Of a stretch of 42,132 nt of DNA, positions 1-9,828 are shown in pieces. The notes beneath the pieces were generated by a model. The model was not told where the DNA came from. It saw only the letters and a program-made list of their open reading frames with translations, and searched no databases. Made by a program: the position numbers and the translations under genes. The first letter of the stretch is position 1; each line of letters starts with the position of its first letter. Origin of the DNA: Cellulomonas massiliensis JC225 (lineage in GTDB: Bacteria > Actinomycetota > Actinomycetes > Actinomycetales > Cellulomonadaceae); assembly GCF_000312005.1 (NCBI RefSeq), contig NZ_HE978588.1, forward strand, positions 2,931,286 through 2,973,417, read 5' to 3'.

Positions 1-1079
1 CGGCCACCCCGACACCCGCCGCCGCCGCGCCCATCCGGCGCCGGGTCTCCGCGGCGTCGGGGGCCCTCCAGCAGCACCCGGACGTGCGTGCGCAGCCAGT
101 CGGCGTCGAGCGACGCGTCGTCGACCAGCAGGCCGCCGCCGGCGGCGACGACCGGCCCGGCGTTGAGGCGCTGCTCGCCGTTGCCGATCGGCAGCGGCAC
201 GTAGACCGCGGGCAGCCCGAGCGCGGCGAGCTCGCACACCGTCCCGGCCCCCGCGCGGCCGATCACGAGGTCGGCCAGGGCGAGCGCGTGCTCCATCTCG
301 GTGAGGTACTCCCGCACCTGGTAGCGCTCGGCGCCGGGGACCCCGGCGACCGCCTCCCGCACCGCGTCGGCCTTGCCGCGGCCGGCCAGGTGCAGCACCT
401 GGGCGCCCGTGGCGAGCAGGTCCGCCGCGGCGGCGGCCACCGCCGTGTTGATCCGCAGCGCGCCGAGTGAGCCGCCGGTGACGAGCAGCGTCACGCGCTC
501 CGCGTCGAGCCCGAGCTCGCGCGCGGCGAGCGCGCGGCGGCCCGCGGCGTCCGTCCGGCGCTCCTCGACGAGCCGGGCGACCGGCGCCCGCAGGGGCAGC
601 CCCGTGACGACCGCCCCCGGCAGGCGCGTGCCTGGGAAGGTGACGGCCACCGCGTGCGCCCAGCGCGCCCCGAGCCGGTTGGCGAGGCCGGGGCGGGCGT
701 TCTGCTCGTGGATCACCACGGGCACCCCGCGGCGGCGCGCCGCGAGGTAGGCGGGCGTCGAGACGTAGCCGCCGAAGCCGACGACGACGTCCACCCCCTC
801 GTCGATCGCCGCCTCCGCCGCCGCGACCGCGTCGCGGAGCCGGCCGGGCAGGCGCAGGAGGTCGACGGAGGGGCGCCGGGGCAGCGGCACGCGCGGCAGG
901 ACGCGCAGGTCCAGGCCGTGCGCCGGCACGAGGTCCGCCTCGAGCCCCTCCGCCGTGCCCAGCACCGTGAGCCGGGCGTGCGGGTGCCGGCGGCGGACCT
1001 CGTCCGCGACGGCGAGCAGCGGGTTGACGTGGCCCGCCGTGCCGCCGCCGGCCAGCAGGACGTGCAGCGGCTCAGCCAC
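1..1079 (-). CDS. murG: UDP-GlcNAc:lipid I N-acetylglucosaminyltransferase MurG (partial, apparent frameshift)
   Basis: MurG adds GlcNAc to lipid I to give lipid II on the inner face of the membrane. The product starts MAEPLHVLLAGGGTAGH from a GTG at 1077-1079, 8 nt inside the end of ftsW. It shows the glycine-rich GGGTAGH loop (residues 11-17), a GFGGYVSTPAY segment, HEQN, a GGSLGA loop and GRAGAGTVCE near the UDP-GlcNAc site, all MurG hallmarks. The reading frame stays open to the window edge, but after about residue 339 it stops resembling MurG. Dropping one base from the G5 run at 59-63 restores a MurG-like tail ending RRRMGAAAAGVGVA. The gene therefore carries a 1-nt frameshift here, either a homopolymer sequencing error or a real lesion. 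Its last residues lie outside the window. Family assignment is very secure; the state of the 3' end is not. Confidence 0.93.
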   Translation of the reverse strand, partial: MAEPLHVLLAGGGTAGHVNPLLAVADEVRRRHPHARLTVLGTAEGLEADLVPAHGLDLRVLPRVPLPRRPSVDLLRLPGRLRDAVAAAEAAIDEGVDVVVGFGGYVSTPAYLAARRRGVPVVIHEQNARPGLANRLGARWAHAVAVTFPGTRLPGAVVTGLPLRAPVARLVEERRTDAAGRRALAARELGLDAERVTLLVTGGSLGALRINTAVAAAAADLLATGAQVLHLAGRGKADAVREAVAGVPGAERYQVREYLTEMEHALALADLVIGRAGAGTVCELAALGLPAVYVPLPIGNGEQRLNAGPVVAAGGGLLVDDASLDADWLRTHVRVLLEGPRRRGDPAPDGRGGGGCRGG

Positions 1080-2316
1080 GGGCCCGCCCGATGACGGCGA
1101 GCGAGCGGCGCAGCACCGAGGGCCGCGCGGCGAGCGCCTCGGCCGCCCCCGGCTCGGAGCGCGCGAAGGCCACGACGACGCCGAGCGCCGCCAGCGTCAT
1201 GATGAGCGCCGACCCTCCGGCGGAGACGAGCGGCAGCGGGACGCCGGTGACGGGCGCGAGGCCGATGACGACGGCGATGTTGATGAGCGCCTGCCCCACG
1301 ATCCAGAACAGGATCGCGCCGGTGGCGATCTGCACGAACGGGTCGGGGTGGCGGCGGATCACGCGGATCATCGCGAACGCCAGCAGCCCGAACAGCGCCA
1401 GCACCAGCACCGTGCCCACCAAGCCCAGCTCCTCACCGAGGATCGCGTAGATGAAGTCGTTGTGCGCCGCGGGCAGGTAGGACCACTTCTCGCGGCTCTG
1501 CCCGAGGCCGAGGCCGCCCCACCCGCCGGACGCGAGCCCCCACCCGCCGTGCAGGGTCTGGTAGCAGTCGTCCTGGGGGTTGCAGCTGGAGGAGTCGAGC
1601 CACACGGCGATGCGCGCCATGCGGTTCGTCGAGCTCTGCGCGAGGGCCACCGCGGCGGCCGCCGCGAGCACCGCCGCGATCCCGAACAGCCGCAGCGGGA
1701 CCCCGGCGACGAACAGCGCGCCGGTCACGAGCAGCATGAGGACCAGGCTCGTCCCGAGGTCGTGGCCGTACAGGACGGCGGCGATCGCGAGCCCCGCGAC
1801 GGGCACCGCCGGGATGAGGGCGTGCTGCCAGCGGTGCAGCAGGCGCTGCTTGCGCGCCAGCACCGCCGCGAGCCACAGCGCGAGCGCCAGCTTGATCGCC
1901 TCCGAGGGCTGCGCGGTGACGCCCCCCGGCAGGCAGATCCAGTTCATGTTGCCGCCCGCCGCGGCGCAGCCCAGCCCCAGGAACACGAGCGACTGCGCGA
2001 CCACCGCCCCGAGCAGCGCGGGCCAGGCGAGCGACTTGTACAGCCGCACCGGCAGGCGCGAGAGCAGGAACGCGATCGGCAGGCCGACGAGCGCGAACTT
2101 CGCCTGGTCGAGGAACACCGCGTACGGCGAGTTGCCCTTGTCGAGCGACTCCACGCTCGAGGACGAGAGCACCATGACGAGCCCGACGACGAGCAGGAGG
2201 GTGGTCGCTCCGACGAGCACGTAGTAGCTCGTCACGGCGCTGTTCCACTGGCCGAGGGCGGAGCCGCGCCGCGGCTCGTCGGCCGCGGTGAGCTCCCCGG
2301 GGGTCGTCGCGGTCAC
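1072..2316 (-). CDS. ftsW: Septal peptidoglycan polymerase FtsW (SEDS family)
   Basis: FtsW is the SEDS glycosyltransferase that polymerises lipid II at the septum together with its class B PBP, here FtsI. The 414-residue protein begins VTATTPGELT at a GTG preceded by an AGAAGGGGG Shine-Dalgarno about 7 nt upstream; the longer open frame upstream has the composition of an antisense shadow. About ten hydrophobic segments are visible. SEDS motifs include PSEAIK (about 137-142), HGGWG/GGWGG, GQS (272-274), HND (285-287), EELGLVG (about 295) and PLPLVSAGGSA (about 360-370). Extracytoplasmic loops carry two cysteine pairs (about C117/C128 and C245/C251). It lies 58 nt after murD and overlaps murG by 8 nt. 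RodA is the alternative in this family, but the dcw position argues for FtsW. Confidence 0.95.
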   Translation of the reverse strand: MTATTPGELTAADEPRRGSALGQWNSAVTSYYVLVGATTLLLVVGLVMVLSSSSVESLDKGNSPYAVFLDQAKFALVGLPIAFLLSRLPVRLYKSLAWPALLGAVVAQSLVFLGLGCAAAGGNMNWICLPGGVTAQPSEAIKLALALWLAAVLARKQRLLHRWQHALIPAVPVAGLAIAAVLYGHDLGTSLVLMLLVTGALFVAGVPLRLFGIAAVLAAAAAVALAQSSTNRMARIAVWLDSSSCNPQDDCYQTLHGGWGLASGGWGGLGLGQSREKWSYLPAAHNDFIYAILGEELGLVGTVLVLALFGLLAFAMIRVIRRHPDPFVQIATGAILFWIVGQALINIAVVIGLAPVTGVPLPLVSAGGSALIMTLAALGVVVAFARSEPGAAEALAARPSVLRRSLAVIGRARG

Positions 2317-2374
2317 GGTCGTCCCCCTTCTGCTCGCTCCTCGTCCGCCCGCGCCCCTGCCCGCGCGGGCGCCG

Positions 2375-3826
2375 TCACGCCGTCGCGCCCAGCGCGCGCG
2401 CCGCCGCGGCGAACTCCTCGCCGCGCTGCGCGTAGGACCGGAACTGGTCCCACGACGCGCACGCGGGGGCGAGGAGCACCGTGACGGGGCCGCCCTGCTG
2501 CTCGAGCGACGCCCGCGCGACGCGGTACGCCTCGGCGACGGCACGGGTCATCACCGTGCCAGTCTCACCGGGCTCGACCTCGGAGACGGGGATCTCGGGT
2601 GCGTGTCGGGCGAGCGCGTCGCGCATCGGCTCCTGGTCGACGCCGACGAGGACGACCGCGCGCACCCGGTCGCGCCGGGCCTGCACCAGCTCGTCGAACC
2701 GCTGCCCCTTGGCGTCGCCCCCCGCGACCCACACGACGCTGCGCTCGGGGAAGCCGCCGAGGGCCGCCGCGGCCGCGTGCGCGTTGGTGGCCTTCGAGTC
2801 GTCGACGAACGCGACGCCCTCGAGCGAGCCGACGACGGCGATGCGGTGCGCCGCCGGGGTGAACGCGCGCAGCCCGTCGCGCACGTCGACCGGCTCGACG
2901 CCGTGGGCGAGCGCCAGCGCCGCCGCGGCGAGCGCGTTCTCGACGACGTGCCGGGGCACGCTCCCGTCGGGCCCTGCCGTCGCGGCGAGGTCCGCGAGCG
3001 TCGCGAGCTCGGCGGCGTGGGTGTGCCGCAGGCGCGCGAAGCCGCGGTCGACGAGCACGTCCTCGACCAGGCCGACCTGGCCGACGAGCGGGGTGCCGGC
3101 GGTGAAGCCCACGGCGACGCAGCCGTCGACCACGTCGGCGTCCCGGACGAGCTGCTCGGTCACCGGGTCCGCGCTGTTGTACACGCACGCGACCTGGGCC
3201 CGCTCGAACACGCGCCCCTTCGCCGCGACGTACGCCTCGTAGGAGCCGTGCCAGTCGAGGTGGTCGGGCGCGATGTTGAGCACCGCGGCCGCCTGCGCGG
3301 ACATCGAGCGGGTGAAGTGCAGCTGCGGCGAGCCGAGCTCGACCGCGAACACGTCCCACTGCGGGTCGGTCGCCATCAGGGTGATCGGCACGCCGACGTT
3401 CCCGACCGCCGCGGAGCGGCGGCCGGCCGCCTGCAGGATCGCGTCGAGCATCCCCGTCGTCGTCGTCTTGCCGTTGGTGCCGGTGATCGCCAGCCAGGGC
3501 GCCGGGCCGTCGCCGGACGCGCGCGGCACGCGCAGGCGCCAGGCGAGCTCGACCTCGCTCCACACGGGCACGCCACGCTCGCCCGCCGCCACCAGCAGGG
3601 GGTGGTGGGGCGGCAGCCCGGGCGAGGCGACGACGAGGTCCGTGCGCGCGAGCGCGTCGCCCGCGAGCAGCTCGTCGGTCGCCATGACCTCGTCGGAGCG
3701 GTCGTCGACCGGCACGACGCGCGCCCCCCGTGCGGCCAGCACCTGCTCGGCGGCGCGCCCCGACATCCCGTACCCGGCGACGACGACGCGCGCGCCGTCC
3801 AGGTCCTCCTGCGGCCCGGCACCCAC
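2375..3826 (-). CDS. murD: UDP-N-acetylmuramoylalanine--D-glutamate ligase MurD
   Basis: MurD is the cytoplasmic ATP-dependent ligase that adds D-glutamate to UDP-MurNAc-L-Ala. The 483-residue product starts VGAGPQEDLD at a GTG placed 2 nt after the mraY stop. It has an N-terminal Rossmann-like domain (VVVAGYGMSG, about 14-23), the Mur-ligase ATP loop TGTNGKTTT (115-123), the DHLDWHGSYEAY segment (about 188-199) with the downstream lysine (AAKGR) that is usually carbamylated, and the C-terminal DDSKATN motif (342-348). Length is normal for the family. Translational coupling to mraY is likely because the intergenic space is only 2 nt. Confidence 0.95.
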   Translation of the reverse strand: MGAGPQEDLDGARVVVAGYGMSGRAAEQVLAARGARVVPVDDRSDEVMATDELLAGDALARTDLVVASPGLPPHHPLLVAAGERGVPVWSEVELAWRLRVPRASGDGPAPWLAITGTNGKTTTTGMLDAILQAAGRRSAAVGNVGVPITLMATDPQWDVFAVELGSPQLHFTRSMSAQAAAVLNIAPDHLDWHGSYEAYVAAKGRVFERAQVACVYNSADPVTEQLVRDADVVDGCVAVGFTAGTPLVGQVGLVEDVLVDRGFARLRHTHAAELATLADLAATAGPDGSVPRHVVENALAAAALALAHGVEPVDVRDGLRAFTPAAHRIAVVGSLEGVAFVDDSKATNAHAAAAALGGFPERSVVWVAGGDAKGQRFDELVQARRDRVRAVVLVGVDQEPMRDALARHAPEIPVSEVEPGETGTVMTRAVAEAYRVARASLEQQGGPVTVLLAPACASWDQFRSYAQRGEEFAAAARALGATA

Positions 3827-3828
3827 GG

Positions 3829-4911
3829 TCAGCCCGCCACCCACTCGGCGTAGAAGATGCCGACGCCGAGGGCGACGAACAGGCCGGCGATGATCCAGAA
3901 GCGGATCACGATGGTGACCTCGCCCCAGCCGCCGAGCTCGAAGTGGTGGTGCAGCGGCGCCATCTTGAACACGCGCCGGCCGGTCAGCTTGAAGAACCCG
4001 ATCTGGATGACGCTCGAGGCGACCTCCAGCACGAACAGCCCGCCGATGATGACGGCGAGGATCTCGGTCCGGGTGAGGATCGACAGCCCGGCGAGCGCGC
4101 CGCCCAGGGCCAGGGAGCCCGTGTCGCCCATGAAGATCTTGGCCGGGCTCGCGTTCCACCACAGGAACCCGAAGCAGGCCCCCGTGATCGCCGCCGCGAC
4201 GACCGCGAGGTCGAGCGGGTCACGCGTCTCGTAGCAGCTCGGCCCGGCCGACGCGAGGATCTGGCACGACTGGTTGAACTGCCACACGGCCACGACGACG
4301 TACGAACCGAAGACGATGAGCGACGTCCCCGTCGCCAGCCCGTCGAGCCCGTCCGTGAGGTTCACCGCGTTCGACCACGCGGTGATGAGGAAGTTGGCCC
4401 AGACGACGAACAGGATCAGCCCGATCGTGGCCCCGGCGAACGCCAGGTCGATGTTCGTGTCCCGGATGAACGAGATCCGGGTCGAGGCCGGCGTGCGGAA
4501 CAGGTCGTTCGGGAACTGCAGCGCCGCGACGGCGAACGTGATGCCGACCAGCCCCTGGCCCACGATCTTCGCGGTCGGCGTCAGGCCCAGGCTGCGCTGA
4601 CGGGAGATCTTGATGTAGTCGTCGAGGAACCCGACGAGGCCGAGCCCCACGAACAGGAACATGACGAGCAGGCTGGAGACGGACGGCCGGGTCCCCGTGA
4701 CGAGCAGCGCCCCGAGCCAGCCCACGACGCTCGCCCCGATGATGACGACGCCGCCCATCGTCGGCGTCCCGCGCTTGGTGTAGTGCGCCGTCGGGCCGTC
4801 CTGGCGGATGAACTGCCCGTACTGCTTGCGCACCAGCAGGCGGATGAACAGCGGGGTGCCGAACAGGGCCAGGACGACGGCGATGCCGCCGGAGATGAGG
4901 ACCGCTCTCAC
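3829..4911 (-). CDS. mraY: Phospho-N-acetylmuramoyl-pentapeptide transferase MraY
   Basis: MraY transfers phospho-MurNAc-pentapeptide from UDP to undecaprenyl phosphate, making lipid I at the membrane. The 360-residue integral membrane protein begins [10 protein letters not shown] at a GTG overlapping the murF stop by 4 nt (GTGA). Diagnostic motifs are KRGTPTMGG (about 46-54), the FLDDYIK aspartate pair (95-101), [22 protein letters not shown] and the cytoplasmic histidine motif [11 protein letters not shown]. About ten transmembrane segments fit the family topology. It sits between murF and murD as in most dcw clusters. Confidence 0.96.
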   Translation of the reverse strand: MRAVLISGGIAVVLALFGTPLFIRLLVRKQYGQFIRQDGPTAHYTKRGTPTMGGVVIIGASVVGWLGALLVTGTRPSVSSLLVMFLFVGLGLVGFLDDYIKISRQRSLGLTPTAKIVGQGLVGITFAVAALQFPNDLFRTPASTRISFIRDTNIDLAFAGATIGLILFVVWANFLITAWSNAVNLTDGLDGLATGTSLIVFGSYVVVAVWQFNQSCQILASAGPSCYETRDPLDLAVVAAAITGACFGFLWWNASPAKIFMGDTGSLALGGALAGLSILTRTEILAVIIGGLFVLEVASSVIQIGFFKLTGRRVFKMAPLHHHFELGGWGEVTIVIRFWIIAGLFVALGVGIFYAEWVAG

Positions 4912-6350
4912 CCGGTCACCTCCGCCGCGCCGGTGAGCCGGTCGCCGAGGCGCCACAGCCCCGACCCGAACGACGACTTCACCAGGACGACGTCGCCGGG
5001 ACGGACCTCCTGCTCCAGGAACGCGGCCGCCGCGTCGACGTCGTCGGCGAGCACGACCTCGTCGCCCCAGCTGCCCTCGTGGTTGGCGCCGTCGCGGATC
5101 GCCCGCGCGCCCTCCCCCACGACGACGGTGAGCCCGATGTTGAGCCGGACGACGAGGCGGCCGATCGCGTCGTGCGCCTCGCGCGAGCCCGGGCCGAGCT
5201 CGAGCATCTCGCCGAGGACCGCGATCGAGCGCCGGTCGCGGCCCGCCAGCACGGCCAGCGCCTTGAGCGCCGCGCGCATGGAGTCCGGGTTCGCGTTGTA
5301 GGAGTCGTCGACGACGGTCACGCCGTCCGGGCGGTCGACGACGTGCATGCGGTGCGGCGACAGCGCGTCGGCCGCCGACAGGCCCGCGGCCACGTCGGCC
5401 AAGTCCAGCCCGAGCGCGAGGCAGGTCGTCGCGGCGGCGAGGGCGTTGTGCACGTGGTGCTCGCCGACGAGGCGCAGCTGCACGGGGGCCGTCCGGCCCT
5501 GCGCGGCCAGCACGAAGGACGCGCGCCCGGCGCGGTCGAGCGTGACGTCGAGCGCCCGGACGGTCGCCGACGGGCTCGTGCCGAACGTCAGCACCTCGCC
5601 CGGTGCGAGGTCCGCCATCGCGAGGACGCGCTGGTCGTCGGCGTTGAGGACGGCGACCCCGTCCGGCAGCAGGCCCTGCACGATCTCCGACTTGGCACGC
5701 GCGACGGCCTCGATCCCGCCGAAGCCGCCCAGGTGCGCGTGCCCGACCGCGAGCACGACCGAGACGTCGGGCGGCGCGATCGAGGTCAGGTAGTCGAGGT
5801 GGCCGGGACCGCTCGCGCCCATCTCCAGCACGAGGTACTCGGTCTGCTCGTCGGCGCGCAGGACGGTCAGCGGCATGCCGACCTCGTTGTTGAACGAGCG
5901 CACCGGCGCGACCGTCGGCCCGGCGGCGGCGCACAGCTGCGCGAGCAGGTCCTTCGTCGTCGTCTTGCCCACCGAGCCCGTCACGCCCACGACCCGCAGC
6001 GGCGTGCCGCCCGGCTCGACCGCCGCCTCGCGCAGGCGCGCGAGCACGTCGCGCGCGAGGTCGCCGAGCGCGCGCTGGACGTCGTCGACGACGACGGCGG
6101 GCAGCTCGGTGCCGTCGGCCGCGTGCACGGGACGAGCCGCGAGCACGAGCGCGGCGCCGCCCTCGACCGCGGTGGCCGCGTAGTCGTGCCCGTCGACGTG
6201 CTCGCCGGGCAGCGCGACGAACAGCCCGCCCCGCTCCACGGCACGGGAGTCCGTGACCACCGCGCCGTGCACGAGCACCGGCTCGTCGCCCTGCGCGCGC
6301 AGCGCACCGCCCGTCGCGGCCGCGATCTCGGCCGCCGTCAGCGCGATCAC
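4908..6350 (-). CDS. murF: UDP-MurNAc-tripeptide--D-alanyl-D-alanine ligase MurF
   Basis: MurF adds the D-Ala-D-Ala dipeptide to UDP-MurNAc-tripeptide in the cytoplasm, completing the pentapeptide. The 480-residue protein starts [10 protein letters not shown] from a GTG that overlaps the murE stop by 4 nt (GTGA). It carries the MurF N-terminal domain ([14 protein letters not shown], about 34-47), the ATP-binding loop [10 protein letters not shown] (124-133), the [11 protein letters not shown] segment, and the C-terminal [11 protein letters not shown] motif typical of MurF. TGSVGKT with DSYNANP separates it from MurC, MurD and MurE. It is coupled on both sides by 4-nt overlaps. Confidence 0.96.
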   Translation of the reverse strand: MIALTAAEIAAATGGALRAQGDEPVLVHGAVVTDSRAVERGGLFVALPGEHVDGHDYAATAVEGGAALVLAARPVHAADGTELPAVVVDDVQRALGDLARDVLARLREAAVEPGGTPLRVVGVTGSVGKTTTKDLLAQLCAAAGPTVAPVRSFNNEVGMPLTVLRADEQTEYLVLEMGASGPGHLDYLTSIAPPDVSVVLAVGHAHLGGFGGIEAVARAKSEIVQGLLPDGVAVLNADDQRVLAMADLAPGEVLTFGTSPSATVRALDVTLDRAGRASFVLAAQGRTAPVQLRLVGEHHVHNALAAATTCLALGLDLADVAAGLSAADALSPHRMHVVDRPDGVTVVDDSYNANPDSMRAALKALAVLAGRDRRSIAVLGEMLELGPGSREAHDAIGRLVVRLNIGLTVVVGEGARAIRDGANHEGSWGDEVVLADDVDAAAAFLEQEVRPGDVVLVKSSFGSGLWRLGDRLTGAAEVTG

Positions 6351-7918
6351 GCGCTCAGCCCGCTCAGACGCTCGTCACGCACGGCCCGCAGGACGTCACG
6401 GTCGTTGTAGGGGTGGAACACGCCGGCGATCTCCTGGTGCGGCTCGTGGCCCTTGCCGGTGACGAGGACCGTGTCGGCCTCCTCCGCCATGGCGAGGGCG
6501 TCGCGGATGGCCTGCGTGCGCGTGGTGGCCTCGACCACGTCCTGCATCGAGGGCCGGCTGCGGCGCACACCGGACAGGATCTGCCCCCGGATGTCGGCCG
6601 GCACCTCGGAGCGCGGGTTCTCGTCCGTGACGATGACGACGTCCGCGAGCCGGCCCGCGATCTCGCCGAGCACGGGTCGCTTGGTGGCCTCACGCTCGCC
6701 GTCGGAGCCGAAGACGAGGAACAGGCGCCCGGGGGTCATCGGACGGACCGCCTCGATGGCCAGCACCATGGCGTCGGGCGTGTGCGCGAAGTCGACGAGG
6801 CACAGCGGCATGCCGTCGCCGCGCTCGACGACGCGCTCCATCCGGCCCGGCACGTCCCCCGCCTGCGCCACGGCGCCGATCGCCGCGTCCAGCGGCACCC
6901 CGGCGGCGTGCGCGAGGACGATCGCCAGCGCGGCGTTCGAGACGTTGAACTGCCCCGGCAGCGGGGCGGTCGCCCCGTGCCGCACGCCGTCCGGCGCGCG
7001 GAGCACGAAGGCCGAGCCGGCACCCGAGGGCACGATCGACTCGACGACCCAGTCGGCCGTCGCCGAGGCGTCGGAGCCGACGTACGTCGACACCGTCTCC
7101 ACCGGGATCGCGGACTCGACGGCCAGCCGCCGCCCCCACTCGTCGTCGACCAGGACGACGCCCCGGCGCGCCTGCTCGGGCTGGAAGAGCCGCTTCTTGT
7201 CGCGGAAGTAGCCCTCCATGTCCCCGTGGAAGTCGAGGTGCTCCTTCTGGAGGTTCGTGAAGCCCGCGACGTCGAACACCGTCCCGCGCACGCGCCCGAG
7301 CACGAGCGCGTGCGACGAGACCTCCATGGCGACCGAGCCGGCGCCGAGCTCCAGCGCGCGGGCGAGCACCGCCTGCAGGGCCGGCGCCTCGATCGTCGTG
7401 CGCTTGGCCGGCAGCGACTCGGTGCCGATCCGCGCCTCGACGGTGCCGAGCAGCACGGTCGTGGGGTGGACGGCGCGCAGCGCTGCGTCGGTGAAGTACG
7501 TCGTCGTCGTCTTGCCGTTGGTGCCGGTGACGCCGACCGTGACGAGCCGCTCGGCCGGGTGCCCGTGCACCTGGGCGGCGAGCGGGCCGACCACGGCGCG
7601 GGGGTCCGGCGCGACGAGCACGGGGACGCGCGCGGACACGCCCTCGTCGGCGAGCAGGGCGGCCCCGTCGGGGTCGGTGAGCACGGCGGTCGCGCCGGAG
7701 TCGACGGCGGTGGCGGCGAACCGGGCGCCGTGGGCCTTCGCACCGGCGAGCGCGGCGAACAGGTCGCCCGGCTCGATGTCGGCGCTGGTCAGGCTCACGC
7801 CGGTGACCTCGACCCCGTCGGGCGAGGCTCCGGTGAGGTCCAGCGCGAGCTGGTCAGCGAGGTCGGCGACCCGGTGGGCCGCCGGACGCGTCGGGCGCAT
7901 CCGGGCAGGCGAGGTCAT
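6347..7918 (-). CDS. murE: UDP-MurNAc-dipeptide amino acid ligase MurE
   Basis: MurE adds the third stem-peptide residue (meso-DAP, L-Lys or L-Orn depending on species) to UDP-MurNAc-L-Ala-D-Glu. The 523-residue product begins [10 protein letters not shown]; an in-frame Met six codons later (7900) is an alternative, since neither has a strong Shine-Dalgarno. Motifs are TGTNGKTTT (131-139), MEVSSHAL (about 198-205), DFAHTPD (about 376-382) and GKGHEPHQ (488-495). The specificity loop reads TDENPRSE (431-438) where meso-DAP enzymes normally have DNPR, and the preceding loop is GSDGERE (404-410) where GGDRD is typical, so the amino acid added should not be assumed to be meso-DAP. It follows ftsI after a 41-nt gap. 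Confidence 0.94.
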   Translation of the reverse strand: MTSPARMRPTRPAAHRVADLADQLALDLTGASPDGVEVTGVSLTSADIEPGDLFAALAGAKAHGARFAATAVDSGATAVLTDPDGAALLADEGVSARVPVLVAPDPRAVVGPLAAQVHGHPAERLVTVGVTGTNGKTTTTYFTDAALRAVHPTTVLLGTVEARIGTESLPAKRTTIEAPALQAVLARALELGAGSVAMEVSSHALVLGRVRGTVFDVAGFTNLQKEHLDFHGDMEGYFRDKKRLFQPEQARRGVVLVDDEWGRRLAVESAIPVETVSTYVGSDASATADWVVESIVPSGAGSAFVLRAPDGVRHGATAPLPGQFNVSNAALAIVLAHAAGVPLDAAIGAVAQAGDVPGRMERVVERGDGMPLCLVDFAHTPDAMVLAIEAVRPMTPGRLFLVFGSDGEREATKRPVLGEIAGRLADVVIVTDENPRSEVPADIRGQILSGVRRSRPSMQDVVEATTRTQAIRDALAMAEEADTVLVTGKGHEPHQEIAGVFHPYNDRDVLRAVRDERLSGLSA

Positions 7919-7959
7919 GGGTGAGAATCTACCCCGGTCCGCCCCGCGCCCCCGCCCGG

Positions 7960-9828
7960 TCACCACGTCGTCGGGTAGAGCTTGGTGGCCTTGCCCGACG
8001 GCGCGACGCCGAGCTCGCCGAGCGTGAAGCCCGCGACGTCGCTGAACACGGGGGCGGCCACGACGCCACCGAAGATCGACGACTCGGGGTTGTGCAGGAT
8101 CACCGCGACCACGATCTCCGGGTCCTCGGCCGGCACGGCCCCGATGAACGACGCCGTGATGCCCTTGTGGCCGTTGACCCAGTTCTCCGCGGTGCCCGTC
8201 TTGCCGGCGACCTGGTACCCGGGGATGGCCGCCTTGCTGCCGGTCCCGTCGTCGACGACCGAGTTGAGCATCTTGAGCACCGTGTCCGCGGTCTTCTCCG
8301 ACACGACCCGCGTCGTCGCCGGCTTCTCGGCGGGGTGGTAGGTGCCGTCCGGCGACGTCCACCCCGCGATGATGTGCGGCTGGACGCGCACGCCGCCGTT
8401 GGCCACCGTCGCGAAGACCTGCGCCGCCTGGATCGCGGTCACCGAGACCGACTGCCCGTAGAGCACGGCCCACTTCGAGCGGCCGTCCCACTCCTGGTAG
8501 GGGTTCAGCAGACCCGCCGACTCGGCCGGCAGCTCGATGCCCGTCTCCTGCCCGAAGCCGAACCGCTTGAGCCACTGGTGGCGCTGCTTGACCGTCAGCT
8601 GCTCGCCGATGTCGATCGTGCCCACGTTCGACGACCGGGCGAGCACGCCCGTCGCCGTCAGGCGCTCCACCGGGTGGGGCTCCGCGTCGTGGAACGTCTG
8701 GTTGTTGTCCGTCGTGATCGTGTCGGGCACCCGGAAGCGCGTCGTCGGGGTGACGAGCCCCTCCTCGAGCGCCGCGCTCATCGTGATGACCTTGCCGGTC
8801 GAGCCCGGTTCGAAGACGTCGGACACCGAGCTGGTCAGCGAGCCCGTCGAGGTGCCGGGGTCGTTCGGGTCCACGGTGCCGGAGTCCGCGAGAGCGAGCA
8901 GCTCGCCGGTCTTGACCTTCCACACCACGACCGAGCCGGAGTCGGCGCCCGTCTTGTCGAGCGCCTCCTCCAGGTCGGACTGGGCGCGCCACTGCACGTC
9001 CGACAGGAGCGTGAGCCGCACGCTGTCCCCGTCCCGCGCGGCCGTGCCCTGCTGGTAGCCGCCGGGGATCGGCTGCGCCTTGGCGCCGCCCTCGTAGACC
9101 TCCTCGCCCGGCTTGCCGGCCAGGCGGTCGTCGAGCGTGGCCTCGAGCCCCGCGAGCCCGAGGCCAGCCGAGTTGACGAAGCCCACGACGTTGCCCGCGA
9201 GGTTGCCGTTCGGGTACACCCGCTCGGCGACCTTGTCGACGTTGATGCCGTCGAGGCCCAGCGCCCGCACCTCGCGCGCGACCGACGGCTCGACGCCCTT
9301 CTTGAGGTACTTGAAGCTGCGGGTGCCGACGAGCAGACCGCCGAGCTCCTTGACGTCCATGTCGAGCACCGGGGCGAGCACCTGCGCCGCGCCCAGCACG
9401 CCGTCGGGCCGCTCGCCACGGCCCCGGTACAGGTCGATCCGCTGCTGGTTGACCGAGATGTCGTAGCGCTCGACGGACGAGGCCAGGGCGACGCCGTTCG
9501 CGTCGGTGATCGAGCCGCGCGTGCCGAGCAGGCTCACCGACTTCAGCCGCGCGTCCCGCGCCTGCGCCGCGATCGCGCTGCCGTGCAGCCCCTGCACGTA
9601 CACGAGGCGCCCGGCGAACACGGCCAGGACGACCACCAGCGCGACCGTGACGAACCGCATCCGCGCCCGGGAGCCCGAGCGGGGCGCGGGAGGCGGCACG
9701 GTCACGACCCGGCGCGCCGCCGACGTCCGTGCGGGGGGCGCCGCGTTACCGCGGCCGTCCGCCCGTCCGGCGACCGGACCGCCGCGGGTGGGCCGCGCCG
9801 CCGGGTCGGTCCGGACGGGAGGCGTCAT
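7960..9828 (-). CDS. ftsI: Septal class B penicillin-binding protein FtsI (PBP3)
   Basis: FtsI is the septal transpeptidase that cross-links peptidoglycan and partners FtsW. The 622-residue protein starts [10 protein letters not shown] at an ATG overlapping the ftsL stop by 4 nt (ATGA). It has a basic, proline-rich cytoplasmic tail (1-57), one transmembrane anchor (about 58-80), a PBP dimerisation domain with the RGSITDANG motif (about 104-112), and a transpeptidase domain. The catalytic motifs are STGK (343-346), SSN (399-401) and KTGT (543-546). All key residues are present and length is normal for actinobacterial FtsI. Position between ftsL and murE is the usual one. Confidence 0.95.
   Translation of the reverse strand: MTPPVRTDPAARPTRGGPVAGRADGRGNAAPPARTSAARRVVTVPPPAPRSGSRARMRFVTVALVVVLAVFAGRLVYVQGLHGSAIAAQARDARLKSVSLLGTRGSITDANGVALASSVERYDISVNQQRIDLYRGRGERPDGVLGAAQVLAPVLDMDVKELGGLLVGTRSFKYLKKGVEPSVAREVRALGLDGINVDKVAERVYPNGNLAGNVVGFVNSAGLGLAGLEATLDDRLAGKPGEEVYEGGAKAQPIPGGYQQGTAARDGDSVRLTLLSDVQWRAQSDLEEALDKTGADSGSVVVWKVKTGELLALADSGTVDPNDPGTSTGSLTSSVSDVFEPGSTGKVITMSAALEEGLVTPTTRFRVPDTITTDNNQTFHDAEPHPVERLTATGVLARSSNVGTIDIGEQLTVKQRHQWLKRFGFGQETGIELPAESAGLLNPYQEWDGRSKWAVLYGQSVSVTAIQAAQVFATVANGGVRVQPHIIAGWTSPDGTYHPAEKPATTRVVSEKTADTVLKMLNSVVDDGTGSKAAIPGYQVAGKTGTAENWVNGHKGITASFIGAVPAEDPEIVVAVILHNPESSIFGGVVAAPVFSDVAGFTLGELGVAPSGKATKLYPTTW

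Noticed and set aside
955-2484. Long plus-strand open frame opposite ftsW
   Set aside because: Arg/Gly/Asp-rich composition, no family motif, and it is antisense to a strong ftsW call; a high-GC shadow.
3205-3225. TCGAAC near an SOS-like site inside murD
   Set aside because: Only the left half-site is present (TCGAACACGCGCCCC) and it lies in coding sequence.
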